Assembly: GCA_016713505.1 (NCBI GenBank)
Contig: JADJPA010000001.1
Span: forward strand, 1,860,001 to 1,924,000
Reading direction: 5' to 3'
DNA length: 64,000 nt
Source: Candidatus Competibacteraceae bacterium
Lineage (GTDB): Bacteria > Pseudomonadota > Gammaproteobacteria > Competibacterales > Competibacteraceae
The position numbers and the translations under genes are program-made. Below are positions 27,348 to 36,658 of this stretch, piece after piece; positions within the stretch are counted from its first letter, which is position 1; every line of letters begins with the position of its first letter. Below the pieces are notes generated by a model. That model saw only the letters and a program-made list of their open reading frames with translations, had not been told where the DNA came from and did not search any database.

Positions 27348-30300
27348 TCACGCCAGCGCCAGATGCGCCGGTTCGGCCAGCCATGTCGCAAATTCGACGG
27401 CCGGCATCGGCCGGCCTAGATAATACCCCTGAATCTCGTCGCAGCGGTGATGGCGCAGGAAGCTGAGTTGCTGGCCGCTCTCCACCCCTTCGGCCACCGT
27501 CAGCAGTTTCAAGCTGTGGGCCATTTGAATGATGGCGCGGATGATGGCCGCGCTGTCGGTATCGTTGCCGGCCAGCCCCCGGATGAACGACTGATCGATC
27601 TTGAGCTTGTGCACGGCCAGCTTTTGCAGGTAGCTGAGGCTGGAATAGCCGGTTCCAAAGTCGTCGATCGACAGCTTCAACCCCATCGACCGCATCTGCT
27701 GCACGACCTTGAGAGCGCTGTCCACATCCTGGATCAAGATGGATTCGGTAAGTTCCAATTCCAGGTAGCCGGGCTCCAACCCGCTTTCCGCCAAAGCCTG
27801 GGTCACGGTGGCCAACAGGTCGGACCGCTTGAACTGCAAGGCGGACAGATTGACCGCAACCGTGATCGGCCTCAGCCCCGCCTCCTGCCAACCCCGTGCC
27901 TGACGGCACGCTTCCCGCAGCACCCATTCCCCGATCGGCACGATCAGACCGCTGTCCTCGGCCACCGGAATGAAGCGGCCTGGCGCCACCAAACCCCATT
28001 CGGGGTGCTGCCAGCGCAACAGCGCTTCAGCGCCTCCGATCAGACCGCTGGCCATGGAGAATTGCGGTTGGTAATACAGCACGAACTCACCGCGTTCCAG
28101 GGCCAGCCGCAGGCTGGTCTCCAGATGCAGGCGTTCGAGCGTGTTGACATTCATCGAGGCGGTGAAGAAACGGTAGGTGTTACCGCCGCCGTTCTTGGCG
28201 TAGTCGAGCGCGATGCCGGCCTGCTTGAGCAGGCTGTCACTGTTGCGGCCGTGGGTGGGATACAGGGTGACCCCGATGCTGGCGGTGATGTTCAAGACAT
28301 GGTCGGCGACTTTGAAAGGCTCGTTTTGAAAGCATCGCAGCAAATTGTCCACTACCCGATCGGTGCCTTCCACCCCGGTTTCGGGTAGCAAGATCAAAAA
28401 TTCATCGCTGCCCTGGCGGCTGACCGTGTCCGTCTCACGCACGTGCTGGTGCAGCCGCATCGCCACCATCTGTAATAATTGATCGCCCAGTTCGTGTCCC
28501 AGGGAGTCGTTGACCAGCTTGAATCGGTCGAGATCGAGGATCAGCAAGGCCACGGCGGTGCGCTGGCGCTCGGCTTGGGTCAGCGCCTGCTCCAGCCGGT
28601 CGTAAAACAACACGCGATTCGGCAGCGCGGTCAGGGGGTCGTGATGGGCGAGGAATTCGATCTTGTCGGCGGTGGCCTTGCGCTCGCTGAGATCGCTGAA
28701 AATCCCCACGTAATGCGTGAGCTGCCCCCGCGAATCATACACCGCCGTGATCCCTAGCCACTCGGGATAAACTTCACCGTTCTTGCGCCGGTTCCAGACT
28801 TCTCCCTGCCAGTGGCCTTCGGTCACCACGGCGTGCCACAGGGCTTGAAAGAAGTCGCGGTCGTGCCGGCCCGACGCCAGCAGTTGCGGTGTTTGACCGA
28901 TCACCTCCTCGGCGGCGTAACCCGTGATATCGATAAAGGCGCGATTGACCGAGAGAATGCGATTTTCGGCGTCCGTGATCATGATCGCTTCCCGGCTGTT
29001 CTCGAACACGCGCGCCGCGAGGCGCAGTTCCGCCTCGACGCGTTTGCGCTCGGTGATATCGCGGCTGCTGATCACCGCCCCGCACACCCTGCCCCTGGCG
29101 TCGAACAAGGGATTGCCGACGGCTTCCAGCCACAGGTACTCCCCATCGGCCCGCCGGTGGCGGAACTGCGCTTCGCCCATCGACTTCTTCGACAGCGATA
29201 GCTGACAAACACCGATGGCCATTTGGCGGTCTTCGGGATGGACGTTGGCGAAAACCGAGCGGCCCAACAGCGCGTCCGTATCGAACCCCAGCATCGTTCG
29301 ATAGGAGGGGCTCAGATACAAAATCGTGCCGTTGACATCGATCTGGCACACCAGATCGCGCATGTTGTCGGCGAGACGGCGGAACCGCTCCTCGCTTTCC
29401 TGTAACGCCAGTTCCGCCCGACAGCGGACGATAGCCTCCCCGAAATTGGCGGCGATGTGTTGGAGAATATTGCGCTCGGCCTGGGTCCACACACGTTCGT
29501 GCCGGCAGTCGTCGAAGCCGATGAATCCCCAAAACTCGCCGTGCACGTTGACCGGCACCACTAGGCTGGCGACGATGCCCTGAACTTCCAGCACCGCCCG
29601 TTCGGTCTCCGGGAATTCCCGCACCAGGCCGAGGATGGGAGTATTCGCCGCCAGCGTCCGCCGCCAGCGCTCGAAGCCGCCCCGTTCGTAGGACAGGTTT
29701 TGCAGCGCGGTCTTGGTGCTGACGGGAGCCTTATCGGCGCGCCAGACATGGCGCTGGCTCATCAACAATTGGCCGGTCTGCGGACAGAAGCGGTTTTCGA
29801 ACAGATACACGCGGTCGACGCCGCCCGCTTCACCCAAGTGCGCGAAACAGGTCGCCATCGCCATCAAGGGATCGGTCGCCTTCAGCAGCCGGGCCGCGAT
29901 CAAGGCCGCCACCTCCAGCAAGGTCTCATGCTGCGCCAACGCCACTTGCGCCTGCCTTTGGTCCGACAAGTCGACATCGAGGCTATAGAGTTCCGAAGAT
30001 CCCTGGCTGGACGGCAGCACCACCCGGCTGGAGCAGACCGAGACCAGCGAGCCATCCTTACGCAGCAAGTCGAGTTCGGAGCAGGGGATCGGCCGTCCTT
30101 CCTCGAACCAGCGGCGGACGGTTCGGATCACCCCCGAACGCATCGAAGACGGAAACAGCAAATCTTCCAGCCGCCGGCCCAAGGCTTCTTCCCGCTTGTA
30201 GCCATAAAGGCGTTCGCTGCCTTCGTTCCAGAAGACGATCTGGCGTTTTTCGTTGTAACCGTGAACGGCAAGATTGGGCAGCTCCGCCAGCAACCGATGA

Positions 30301-30575
30301 ACCTTGAACTCGTTCGCCCGCGCCCGCGCTTCCGCGCGGGTCAGCCGCGCCGACAAGGCTCGCAAATACCACGTCAGGACTCCACCCGACAGAGAACTCG
30401 CCGTCAAAGCCAGCCAATAGGCTATGGAATTCTGCAAAAACAGGTGCGGCCGTTCGCACACCCACCAGAACAACAATCCTGTCAGGCAGGCACTCGCCAC
30501 CACCATTAGCGACGCGCCCATTTTTTCCCGAGAGAGGCGGCCGGCTCCAAAAGTTGGCAAGTCATTAAGCGGCAT
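27348..30575 (-). CDS. Membrane PAS/GAF/GGDEF/EAL cyclic-di-GMP protein
   Basis: A 1075-aa sensor-regulator. Two N-terminal membrane helices (~20-80), a PAS domain (~95-210), a GAF domain (~220-395), two PAS/PAC units (~400-650), a GGDEF domain (~655-815) and an EAL domain (~825-1075). The diguanylate cyclase signature reads GSDEF, a G-to-S change; the EAL domain keeps EALLRW, a DDFGTGYSSLSYL loop and the ExxE-like VAEGVES, so phosphodiesterase activity is expected. ATG 30575 has AGGA 6 bases upstream; the in-frame TTG 23 codons earlier has none. It is a stand-alone gene. Confidence 0.92.
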   Translation of the reverse strand: MPLNDLPTFGAGRLSREKMGASLMVVASACLTGLLFWWVCERPHLFLQNSIAYWLALTASSLSGGVLTWYLRALSARLTRAEARARANEFKVHRLLAELPNLAVHGYNEKRQIVFWNEGSERLYGYKREEALGRRLEDLLFPSSMRSGVIRTVRRWFEEGRPIPCSELDLLRKDGSLVSVCSSRVVLPSSQGSSELYSLDVDLSDQRQAQVALAQHETLLEVAALIAARLLKATDPLMAMATCFAHLGEAGGVDRVYLFENRFCPQTGQLLMSQRHVWRADKAPVSTKTALQNLSYERGGFERWRRTLAANTPILGLVREFPETERAVLEVQGIVASLVVPVNVHGEFWGFIGFDDCRHERVWTQAERNILQHIAANFGEAIVRCRAELALQESEERFRRLADNMRDLVCQIDVNGTILYLSPSYRTMLGFDTDALLGRSVFANVHPEDRQMAIGVCQLSLSKKSMGEAQFRHRRADGEYLWLEAVGNPLFDARGRVCGAVISSRDITERKRVEAELRLAARVFENSREAIMITDAENRILSVNRAFIDITGYAAEEVIGQTPQLLASGRHDRDFFQALWHAVVTEGHWQGEVWNRRKNGEVYPEWLGITAVYDSRGQLTHYVGIFSDLSERKATADKIEFLAHHDPLTALPNRVLFYDRLEQALTQAERQRTAVALLILDLDRFKLVNDSLGHELGDQLLQMVAMRLHQHVRETDTVSRQGSDEFLILLPETGVEGTDRVVDNLLRCFQNEPFKVADHVLNITASIGVTLYPTHGRNSDSLLKQAGIALDYAKNGGGNTYRFFTASMNVNTLERLHLETSLRLALERGEFVLYYQPQFSMASGLIGGAEALLRWQHPEWGLVAPGRFIPVAEDSGLIVPIGEWVLREACRQARGWQEAGLRPITVAVNLSALQFKRSDLLATVTQALAESGLEPGYLELELTESILIQDVDSALKVVQQMRSMGLKLSIDDFGTGYSSLSYLQKLAVHKLKIDQSFIRGLAGNDTDSAAIIRAIIQMAHSLKLLTVAEGVESGQQLSFLRHHRCDEIQGYYLGRPMPAVEFATWLAEPAHLALA

Positions 30576-30795
30576 AGCCTTTCCTAAGCTGATTTTATTA
30601 GAGAATAATCTATAAATACGCCTAGCAAGCCGATGGACCGTCAAGGTTCGTAAAAGTGTAGCGTAATTCTGTCATTCAGGCGGTTGGCCGCCGTCACGAA
30701 AGCTCACGAAGCGGGAGGCGATCCTAGAGCGGCGCTCCGCCGGCCAAAGCCGCCCCAGTATTGAAACGCAACCCCTGAAATAACACTGTGCGCCA

Positions 30796-31584
30796 TCAGG
30801 TTCCGCGCCGGCGGTAGGCCATGCTCAACAGCAGGATGCCGACCGCGACCAAGGGTAGCGACAACACCTGTCCCATGGTCAGCCAACCGAAAGCAAGATA
30901 ACCCAATTGCGGGTCCGGCTGGCGTACAAATTCCACCAGAAAGCGAAAAATCCCATAAGTCAGGGCGAAGACCCCCGATACCGCCATGGTCGGGCGCGGC
31001 TTGGCCGAAAACAGCCAAACGATGACGAACAACGCCACACCCTCCAGGGCCGCTTCGTACAATTGGGAAGGATGGCGCGGCAACCCATCGCCAGTTTGCT
31101 GGAATACCATCCCCCAAGGCAAGTCGGTCACCCGCCCCCACAGCTCGCCGTTGATGAAATTGCCGATGCGGCCGAAAAAAATGCCGGGCGGAACCAGCAG
31201 CGCGATGAAGTCAACCGTCGGCCAAAATCCTCGCTGATATTTGTGATCGAAAAGCGCCATCGCCGCCAGCACGCCCAGAAACCCGCCGTGGAACGACATC
31301 CCACCTTCCCAAATCCGAAACAACAACAGCGGGTTTTGCAAGAACGAACCCAGGCTATAAAACAAGATATAGCCGATCCGGCCGCCAAGAATGACCCCCA
31401 AGGCGATGTAGAACACCAGATCATCCACCTCGGCGACGCTCCAACCGGAATTGGGTTGTTTGGCGCGATAGCGGCCGAGCGCCCAACCACTGGCAAAGCC
31501 CAACAAGTACATAAGGCCATACCAGCGTATCTGCAACGGCCCCAAGGCGAAGGCCACCGGATCAAAATTGGGATGCACCAGCAT
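30796..31584 (-). CDS. lgt: Prolipoprotein diacylglyceryl transferase
   Basis: Transfers diacylglycerol from phosphatidylglycerol to the lipobox cysteine of prolipoproteins in the inner membrane. The 262-aa protein has seven membrane helices and the Lgt signature GGRIGYILFYSLG, WEGGMSFHGGFLG and GRIGNFINGELWGR with its essential Arg, plus LPRHPSQLYEA. ATG 31584 has GGAG 5 bases upstream; the in-frame start five codons earlier has no signal. At least one client lipoprotein is encoded in this window (18092-18562). Confidence 0.97.
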   Translation of the reverse strand: MLVHPNFDPVAFALGPLQIRWYGLMYLLGFASGWALGRYRAKQPNSGWSVAEVDDLVFYIALGVILGGRIGYILFYSLGSFLQNPLLLFRIWEGGMSFHGGFLGVLAAMALFDHKYQRGFWPTVDFIALLVPPGIFFGRIGNFINGELWGRVTDLPWGMVFQQTGDGLPRHPSQLYEAALEGVALFVIVWLFSAKPRPTMAVSGVFALTYGIFRFLVEFVRQPDPQLGYLAFGWLTMGQVLSLPLVAVGILLLSMAYRRRGT

Positions 31585-31716
31585 GAAAACTCCTTGCAAT
31601 GATCGATCAAATGAACCGGGCGCACCCCAACGCGGTGCTTAGCCGCCAGGAGTGCTGCCTCCGGCCGCACAGACTATCATTTTTAGACCGCCTAACATCC
31701 ACGGGAGAATGACAGC

Positions 31717-31872
31717 ATGGCCTTGAAAGGATGCTGCGGTTGTCAGATCGGCCACCGGGCGGGCGGCCACAATCCGGCGGCATGCAACGAAAACCGTCCC
31801 TATAGAGATTTCCGCCTAGCTGCGGCTGGATACCTATCGATCAGGAACGTCATGGCCGGAACCGCTCGATGA
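31717..31872 (+). CDS. Possible small Cys-rich protein
   Basis: A 51-codon open frame starting ATG with GGGAG 9 bases upstream. The N-terminus MALKGCCGCQIGHRAGGH has a CC-G-C cluster and two His, which could bind metal; another Cys follows at residue 23. It is not recognised, and the length is short enough to be chance in high-GC sequence. It lies in a gap where nothing else is annotated, and it precedes the tandem repeat. Confidence 0.2.
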   Translation: MALKGCCGCQIGHRAGGHNPAACNENRPYRDFRLAAAGYLSIRNVMAGTAR

Positions 31873-31994
31873 CATCAAGGCTCGGCTGAGGGATCGAAAG
31901 CCGGCATACCGCCGAACTTAACCGGTAGCGGCTTCCAACGGCTTGCGGGTTGCGACAACCACGGAGACTGTGAATGATAAGAGCACGAGCGAGC

Positions 31995-32036
31995 TTTAGA
32001 CCTTGCCAGACTGTTTTTAGACCTTGCCAGACTGTT
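31995..32036. repeat. 21-bp perfect tandem duplication
   Basis: Two exact, directly adjacent copies of a 21-base unit, starting TTTAGACC and ending AGACTGTT (31995-32015 and 32016-32036), lie just beyond the 3' end of the small leftward gene at 32046. Only two copies are present. It could be a replication-slippage duplication or part of a regulatory or 3'-end signal. Confidence 0.9.
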
Positions 32037-32045
32037 AATGCCCCG

Positions 32046-32240
32046 CTAGCAGATCCGCTTTCGCTGGATCACATCGCGCGCCATATCCAATAGCTCCGCG
32101 GGCGGCTCATAGCCGGTTCGACGGCAGTGATAAAGATAATCGGCCAATCTGGGTTCAACATCACTTTGGTTCGCCAGATCAATCAGTTCCAGCAGTTCGA
32201 TCATCCGAGGGGTCGGCACGGTGGCAACGGTCTGAAGCAT
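32046..32240 (-). CDS. Small hypothetical protein, 64 aa
   Basis: Not recognised. Starts MLQTVATVPTPRMIELLELI, with AAGGA 7 bases before ATG 32240, and ends QRKRIC. It is predicted to be mostly helical, mildly acidic in the middle (NQSDVEPRLADYLYHCRR) with Cys at residues 39 and 64. The good ribosome site, family-like low-complexity-free sequence and isolated position make it a plausible real small gene. Confidence 0.55.
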   Translation of the reverse strand: MLQTVATVPTPRMIELLELIDLANQSDVEPRLADYLYHCRRTGYEPPAELLDMARDVIQRKRIC

Positions 32241-32771
32241 ATCGAATTCCTTAAGGATCAAGGTCGGTTTCGCGCAAAAATAGCGAGCGCGATGAATGCA
32301 CTTATCATGCCGATCTCTCGCATGGCGGTGCCATCCTCTGATCCCTCATGGAGTTGGCGGTTAGACCTGACTGATGGCGGCAGTCTGTGGGGCCATCCCA
32401 TGCGACTCGAAGCAGCGCCAAACCACGCTGACCGCCAACGGATCGGCGACGCCGCCCGTGGGCGGCTTTTGCCGCCGGCGGCATCGATTCGCAGCCGTCA
32501 GAAAAGCGACAGGATGGGCGCCGTTCGCCAGTAGCGTTCCAGTTTCGCCCCGCCGTGTTTCAGAGGGGCGAGATCAATGAGGCGGCGGGGCGCCGCGCGG
32601 TGGTGTCCTTCTCAGCGGATCGCTGAGGGTCAAAACCTTTTCGCCCGACCCGGATTCCGGTAAAAATGTAGGCTTCCCGCGATCACTGCTGGCTAAGAGC
32701 GGGTGGATGCGGCGGATAGGAATGGTGCCGAAGCAGATTAAGTTGATGACTGACAATAGGATACATGCGCC
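32241..32771. other. 531-bp intergenic region upstream of trpG
   Basis: No supported gene. Short open frames on the plus strand (for example 32374-32580) have no recognisable product or ribosome site. Hairpins are present at 32451-32470 (listed) and at 32545-32571 (7-bp stem, 13-base loop). The trpG promoter should lie near its right end, but no clear -35/-10 pair, leader peptide with tandem Trp codons or attenuator was seen. Confidence 0.5.
32451..32470 (+). terminator. Possible small terminator hairpin
   Basis: A 6-bp GC stem (GCCGCC with GGCGGC) with a CGTG loop is followed by TTTT. There is no assigned rightward gene upstream, so what it would terminate is unclear. The T tract is short. 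Confidence 0.35.
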
Positions 32772-33356
<585 letters not shown>

Positions 33357-33377
33357 ACGGCCGCGGAGACCTTGTTC

Positions 33378-34412
33378 ATGTCCATCACTCCCCAGGAAGC
33401 CCTGCAACGCACCATCGAGCACCGGGAAATCTTTTACGACGAAATGCTGTCGCTGATGCGCCAGATCATGGCCGGCGAGATTTCACCGGTGATGACCGCC
33501 GCCATTCTCACCGGTTTGCGGGTCAAGAAGGAAACCATCAGTGAAATCACCGCCGCCGCCATAGTGATGCGCGAGCTATCCACCAAGGTCCACGTGCCAC
33601 CCCCGCACGAGCATTTTGTGGATATTGTCGGCACCGGGGGCGACGGCTCGCACACCTTTAACATTTCCACCACGGCGATGTTCGTGGCCGCCGCCGCCGG
33701 CGCGCGGGTGGCCAAACACGGCAATCGCGGGGTCTCCTCCAAATCCGGCAGCGCCGACGTGCTGGAAGCGCTCGGCGTGCGGCTCGACCTGCCCGCCGAG
33801 CGGGTGGCCGAGTGCATCGCGGAAACCGGCATCGGTTTCATGTTCGCGCCGAACCATCACACCGCGATGAAAAACGTCGCGCCGGTGCGCCGTGAGATGG
33901 GGGTACGCACCATCTTTAACATTCTCGGCCCGCTGACTAATCCGGCCAGCGCGCCGAACCAGCTCATGGGGGTGTTTCATCCCGATTTGGTCGGGATTCA
34001 GGTGCGCGTCATGCAGCGGCTGGGCGCGCGGCATGTGCTCGTAGTCTGGGGCAAGGACGGCATGGACGAAATTTCGCTAGGGGCCGCTACCTTGGTCGGA
34101 GAACTCAAGAACGGTGAGATTCTGGAGTACGAGATCCACCCCGAGGATTTTGGCTTGGCGATGATGTCCAGCCGCAATCTCAAGGTTGAAAGCGCGGAAC
34201 AATCCAAGACGATTCTGCTGGCGGTGCTCGACAACGAACCCGGCACGGCGCGCGATATCGTCGCACTCAACGCTGGCGCGGCGCTGTATGCCGCCGACCG
34301 GGTCAGTTCCATCGCCGAAGGCATCGAACAGGCGCGGGAGGCGCTGGCCAGCGGTAAAGCCAAAGCGAAGTTGGACGAGTTCGTTCACTGCACCCAAAAG
34401 CTCTCGGCATGA
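33378..34412 (+). CDS. trpD: Anthranilate phosphoribosyltransferase
   Basis: Joins anthranilate to PRPP in the second committed step of tryptophan synthesis. The 344-aa protein has the GTGGDGSHTFNISTT PRPP-binding loop, AKHGNRGVSSKSGSADVLEALG, and FNILGPLTNPA, all diagnostic. ATG 33378 has GGAG 9 bases upstream; a TTG two codons before is less likely. The stop overlaps the trpC start as ATGA, so translation is coupled. Confidence 0.97.
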   Translation: MSITPQEALQRTIEHREIFYDEMLSLMRQIMAGEISPVMTAAILTGLRVKKETISEITAAAIVMRELSTKVHVPPPHEHFVDIVGTGGDGSHTFNISTTAMFVAAAAGARVAKHGNRGVSSKSGSADVLEALGVRLDLPAERVAECIAETGIGFMFAPNHHTAMKNVAPVRREMGVRTIFNILGPLTNPASAPNQLMGVFHPDLVGIQVRVMQRLGARHVLVVWGKDGMDEISLGAATLVGELKNGEILEYEIHPEDFGLAMMSSRNLKVESAEQSKTILLAVLDNEPGTARDIVALNAGAALYAADRVSSIAEGIEQAREALASGKAKAKLDEFVHCTQKLSA

Positions 34413-35248
34413 GCGATATCCCCGACGTGCTCCAGCGCATCCTCGCCCGCAAGGCCGAGGAAATCGCCGAACGCCGCCAGCGGCTCGATTTGGCCGACGT
34501 GCGCCGGCAAGCGGAAACCGCGCCGCCGACTCGGCCGTTTCTGGCCCAACTGAAAGCCGCTAGCGCGCGCGGCGAGCCGGCGGTCATCGCTGAAATCAAG
34601 CGCGCTTCGCCCAGCAAGGGGTTATTGCGCGATCCATTTCAGCCGGCGGAGATCGCCCGCAGCTACGCCGCCGCTGGGGCAACCTGTCTGTCGGTGCTGA
34701 CCGACCGCGACTTCTTTCAGGGCTGCGAAGCCTATTTACAAGAGGCGCGCGCGGCCTGCGAGTTGCCGGTGCTGCGCAAGGATTTCACCATCGATCTTTA
34801 TCAGGTTTATGAAGCCCGCGCGATTGGCGCGGACTGCATTTTGCTGATCGTGGCGGCTCTGGACGATACCGCGCTGCGCGAACTGACACAACTGGCCGTC
34901 GGACTGGGCATGGACGTGTTGGTGGAAATTCACGATGCGGGCGAGCTGGAGCGGGCGCTCGTGCTGGACACGCCGCTGCTCGGCGTCAACAACCGCAACC
35001 TGCGCACCTTTGCAACTCGGCTGGACATCACCCTCGATCTGCTATCCCGCATCCCACCCGACCGCACCGTGGTCACTGAAAGCGGGATTCATACCCCAGC
35101 GGATGTCGCGCTGATGCGCGAGCGCGGCGTCCATACTTTTCTGGTCGGCGAAGCCTTGATGCGAGCGGCGGACCCCGGCGCCAAGCTGGCCGAATTGTTC
35201 GGGATATCAGGCCGAAACGACCAAAACGCCTTGCGAGAACACCGATGA
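34409..35248 (+). CDS. trpC: Indole-3-glycerol phosphate synthase
   Basis: Ring closure of the CdRP intermediate to indole-3-glycerol phosphate. The 279-aa TIM barrel has IAEIKRASPSKGLLR, VLTDRDFFQG, VLRKDFTIDLYQVYEARAIG, LGVNNRNLRTF and VTESGIHTPADV, covering the catalytic lysines and glutamates. It is monofunctional: no TrpF domain follows. Both ends overlap neighbours by 4 bases (ATGA with trpD and with osmC), showing a tightly coupled operon. Confidence 0.97.
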   Translation: MSDIPDVLQRILARKAEEIAERRQRLDLADVRRQAETAPPTRPFLAQLKAASARGEPAVIAEIKRASPSKGLLRDPFQPAEIARSYAAAGATCLSVLTDRDFFQGCEAYLQEARAACELPVLRKDFTIDLYQVYEARAIGADCILLIVAALDDTALRELTQLAVGLGMDVLVEIHDAGELERALVLDTPLLGVNNRNLRTFATRLDITLDLLSRIPPDRTVVTESGIHTPADVALMRERGVHTFLVGEALMRAADPGAKLAELFGISGRNDQNALREHR

Positions 35249-35661
35249 AAACCCGCATCACCTGGCTGGAAGACATGAGCTACGTCGCGCGCTCGGCCAG
35301 CGGCCATGCTTTGGTGTTGGACGGCCCGCCAGAACTGGGTGGGCGCAACCTCGGCCCGCGACCGATGGAGCTGTTGTTGATGGGTATGGGCGGCTGCACG
35401 GCGGTCGATGTGGTTAACATTCTGCGCAAGGCCCGACAGGATTTGCGGGGATGCGAGCTGCAATTGGATGCCGACCGCGCCGACAGCGATCCTAAAGTCT
35501 TCACCGCCATCCGCGTGCATTTCATCCTGACCGGCAAAGACTTGAACGCCAAGCACGTCGAGCGCGCCATCGAACTGTCCGCCGAGAAATATTGCTCCGC
35601 CTCGATCATGCTCGGCAAAACCGCGCAAATCAGCCACAGCTTTGAGATTCGTGACGCTTGA
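35245..35661 (+). CDS. OsmC-family protein (YhfA-like)
   Basis: A 138-aa OsmC fold. The two family cysteines are C51 in MGGCTAVDVV and C117 in EKYCSASIM, the pair that forms the thiol-dependent peroxidase site in OsmC/Ohr; sequence and length are closer to the YhfA subfamily, whose function is unclear. It overlaps trpC by 4 bases. A 7-bp GAAG-loop hairpin (35653-35670) spans its stop codon and may stabilise the operon mRNA end. Its tie to tryptophan genes has no obvious metabolic reason. Confidence 0.88.
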   Translation: MKTRITWLEDMSYVARSASGHALVLDGPPELGGRNLGPRPMELLLMGMGGCTAVDVVNILRKARQDLRGCELQLDADRADSDPKVFTAIRVHFILTGKDLNAKHVERAIELSAEKYCSASIMLGKTAQISHSFEIRDA

Positions 35662-35699
35662 AGAAGCGTCCGTGCAATGGCAGCGTGGCCGCCTGAACC

Positions 35700-35708
35700 T
35701 GTTATACT
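35700..35708 (+). promoter_or_regulatory. Extended -10 promoter element for speD
   Basis: TGTTATACT matches the extended -10 consensus TGnTATAAT, 70 bases before the speD start. The -35 region (TGGCAG near 35678-35683) is poor, which extended -10 promoters tolerate. Confidence 0.55.
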
Positions 35709-35778
35709 CGCGCCCTTTCCGAACGGGATGCCAGTACGCTGAGCGGTTTCTCGATTGTTCCGCCTGCGAGGAGAGGCG

Positions 35779-36597
35779 ATGACTCCTAGGCCCATGCCCA
35801 GACTGCGGTTGCAGGGTTTCAACAATCTGACGAAAACGCTCAGCTTCAATATCTACGATATCTGCTATACCGCGACCCCGCAGCAGCAGGAACGCTATCT
35901 GGCGTACATCGACGAGGCGTACAACGCCGAACGCCTCACCGAGATTCTGAGCAACGTCGCCGCGATCATCGGCGCCAATATCCTCAACGTCGCCCGCCAA
36001 GACTACGAGCCGAACGGGGCCAGCGTCACCCTGCTGATTTCCGAGGAACCCGTCGCCTCCGATAAGCTGTCCAACTCGGAAGCGCCGGGGCCGCTGCCGG
36101 AAGCGGTGATCTGCCATCTCGACAAGAGTCACATCACGGTTCACACCTACCCGGAAAGCCACCCCGACAACGGCATCAGCACCTTTCGGGCCGATATCGA
36201 CGTATCGACCTGCGGCCGCATCTCGCCGCTCAAAGCCCTGAACTACCTGATTCACAGCTTCGAGTCGGACATCGTGTTAATCGACTATCGGGTGCGCGGC
36301 TTCACCCGTGATGTGAGCGGCAAGAAGCATTTCATCGATCACCAGATCAATTCGATCCAAAACTACCTGTCCAAGGACACCCGCGAGCGGTATCAGCTGA
36401 TCGATGTCAACGTCTATCAGGAACATATCTTTCACACCAAAATGATTCTGAAAGACTTCGACTTGAACAATTATCTGTTCGGCGTGGACAAACCGGCCGT
36501 ACCGGCGCGCGAGCAGTTAGAAATCGAGCGGCGGGTGCGGCGGGAGATGGCGGAAATCTTTTACGGCGAAAACCTGCACAAGGGCCTGCGGGTTTAG
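35779..36597 (+). CDS. speD: S-adenosylmethionine decarboxylase proenzyme
   Basis: Makes decarboxylated SAM for spermidine synthesis. The 272-aa protein follows the E. coli-type class, with GFNNLTKTLSFNIYDICY and NILNVARQDYEPNGASVT. Autocleavage should occur before Ser117 in HLDKSHITVHTYPESHP, producing the pyruvoyl cofactor; FRADIDVSTCG and VNVYQEHIFHTKM also match. ATG 35779 follows AGGAGAGG closely; the frame is open upstream to 35755. It stands alone, convergent with coq7. No speE is visible in the window. Confidence 0.95.
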   Translation: MTPRPMPRLRLQGFNNLTKTLSFNIYDICYTATPQQQERYLAYIDEAYNAERLTEILSNVAAIIGANILNVARQDYEPNGASVTLLISEEPVASDKLSNSEAPGPLPEAVICHLDKSHITVHTYPESHPDNGISTFRADIDVSTCGRISPLKALNYLIHSFESDIVLIDYRVRGFTRDVSGKKHFIDHQINSIQNYLSKDTRERYQLIDVNVYQEHIFHTKMILKDFDLNNYLFGVDKPAVPAREQLEIERRVRREMAEIFYGENLHKGLRV

Positions 36598-36658
36598 CCG
36601 CTTGACCCCCGCGCCAGTTGGCGCCGCCCTCCCCTCCAGCCGACGGGGGAAGATTCGA

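Larger units (their letters stand above)
31585..32045. other. Gene-poor stretch between lgt and a small unknown gene
   Basis: 461 bases without a confident gene. It must carry the lgt promoter on the minus strand. A 51-codon Cys-containing open frame (31717-31872) and a 21-bp perfect tandem repeat (31995-32036) are listed separately. No tRNA, IS end or other known element was recognised. Confidence 0.5.

Noticed and set aside
31680..32036. TTTAGACC at 31682 as a third copy of the 21-bp repeat
   Set aside because: Only the first few bases match (TTTTAGACCG); the similarity ends there.
32374..32580. Short plus-strand frame upstream of trpG
   Set aside because: No ribosome site, no tandem Trp codons and no recognisable product; not supported as a trp leader peptide.
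32600..32771. Possible trp attenuator or TRAP-type leader
   Set aside because: No leader peptide with clustered Trp codons and no terminator/antiterminator pair was found.
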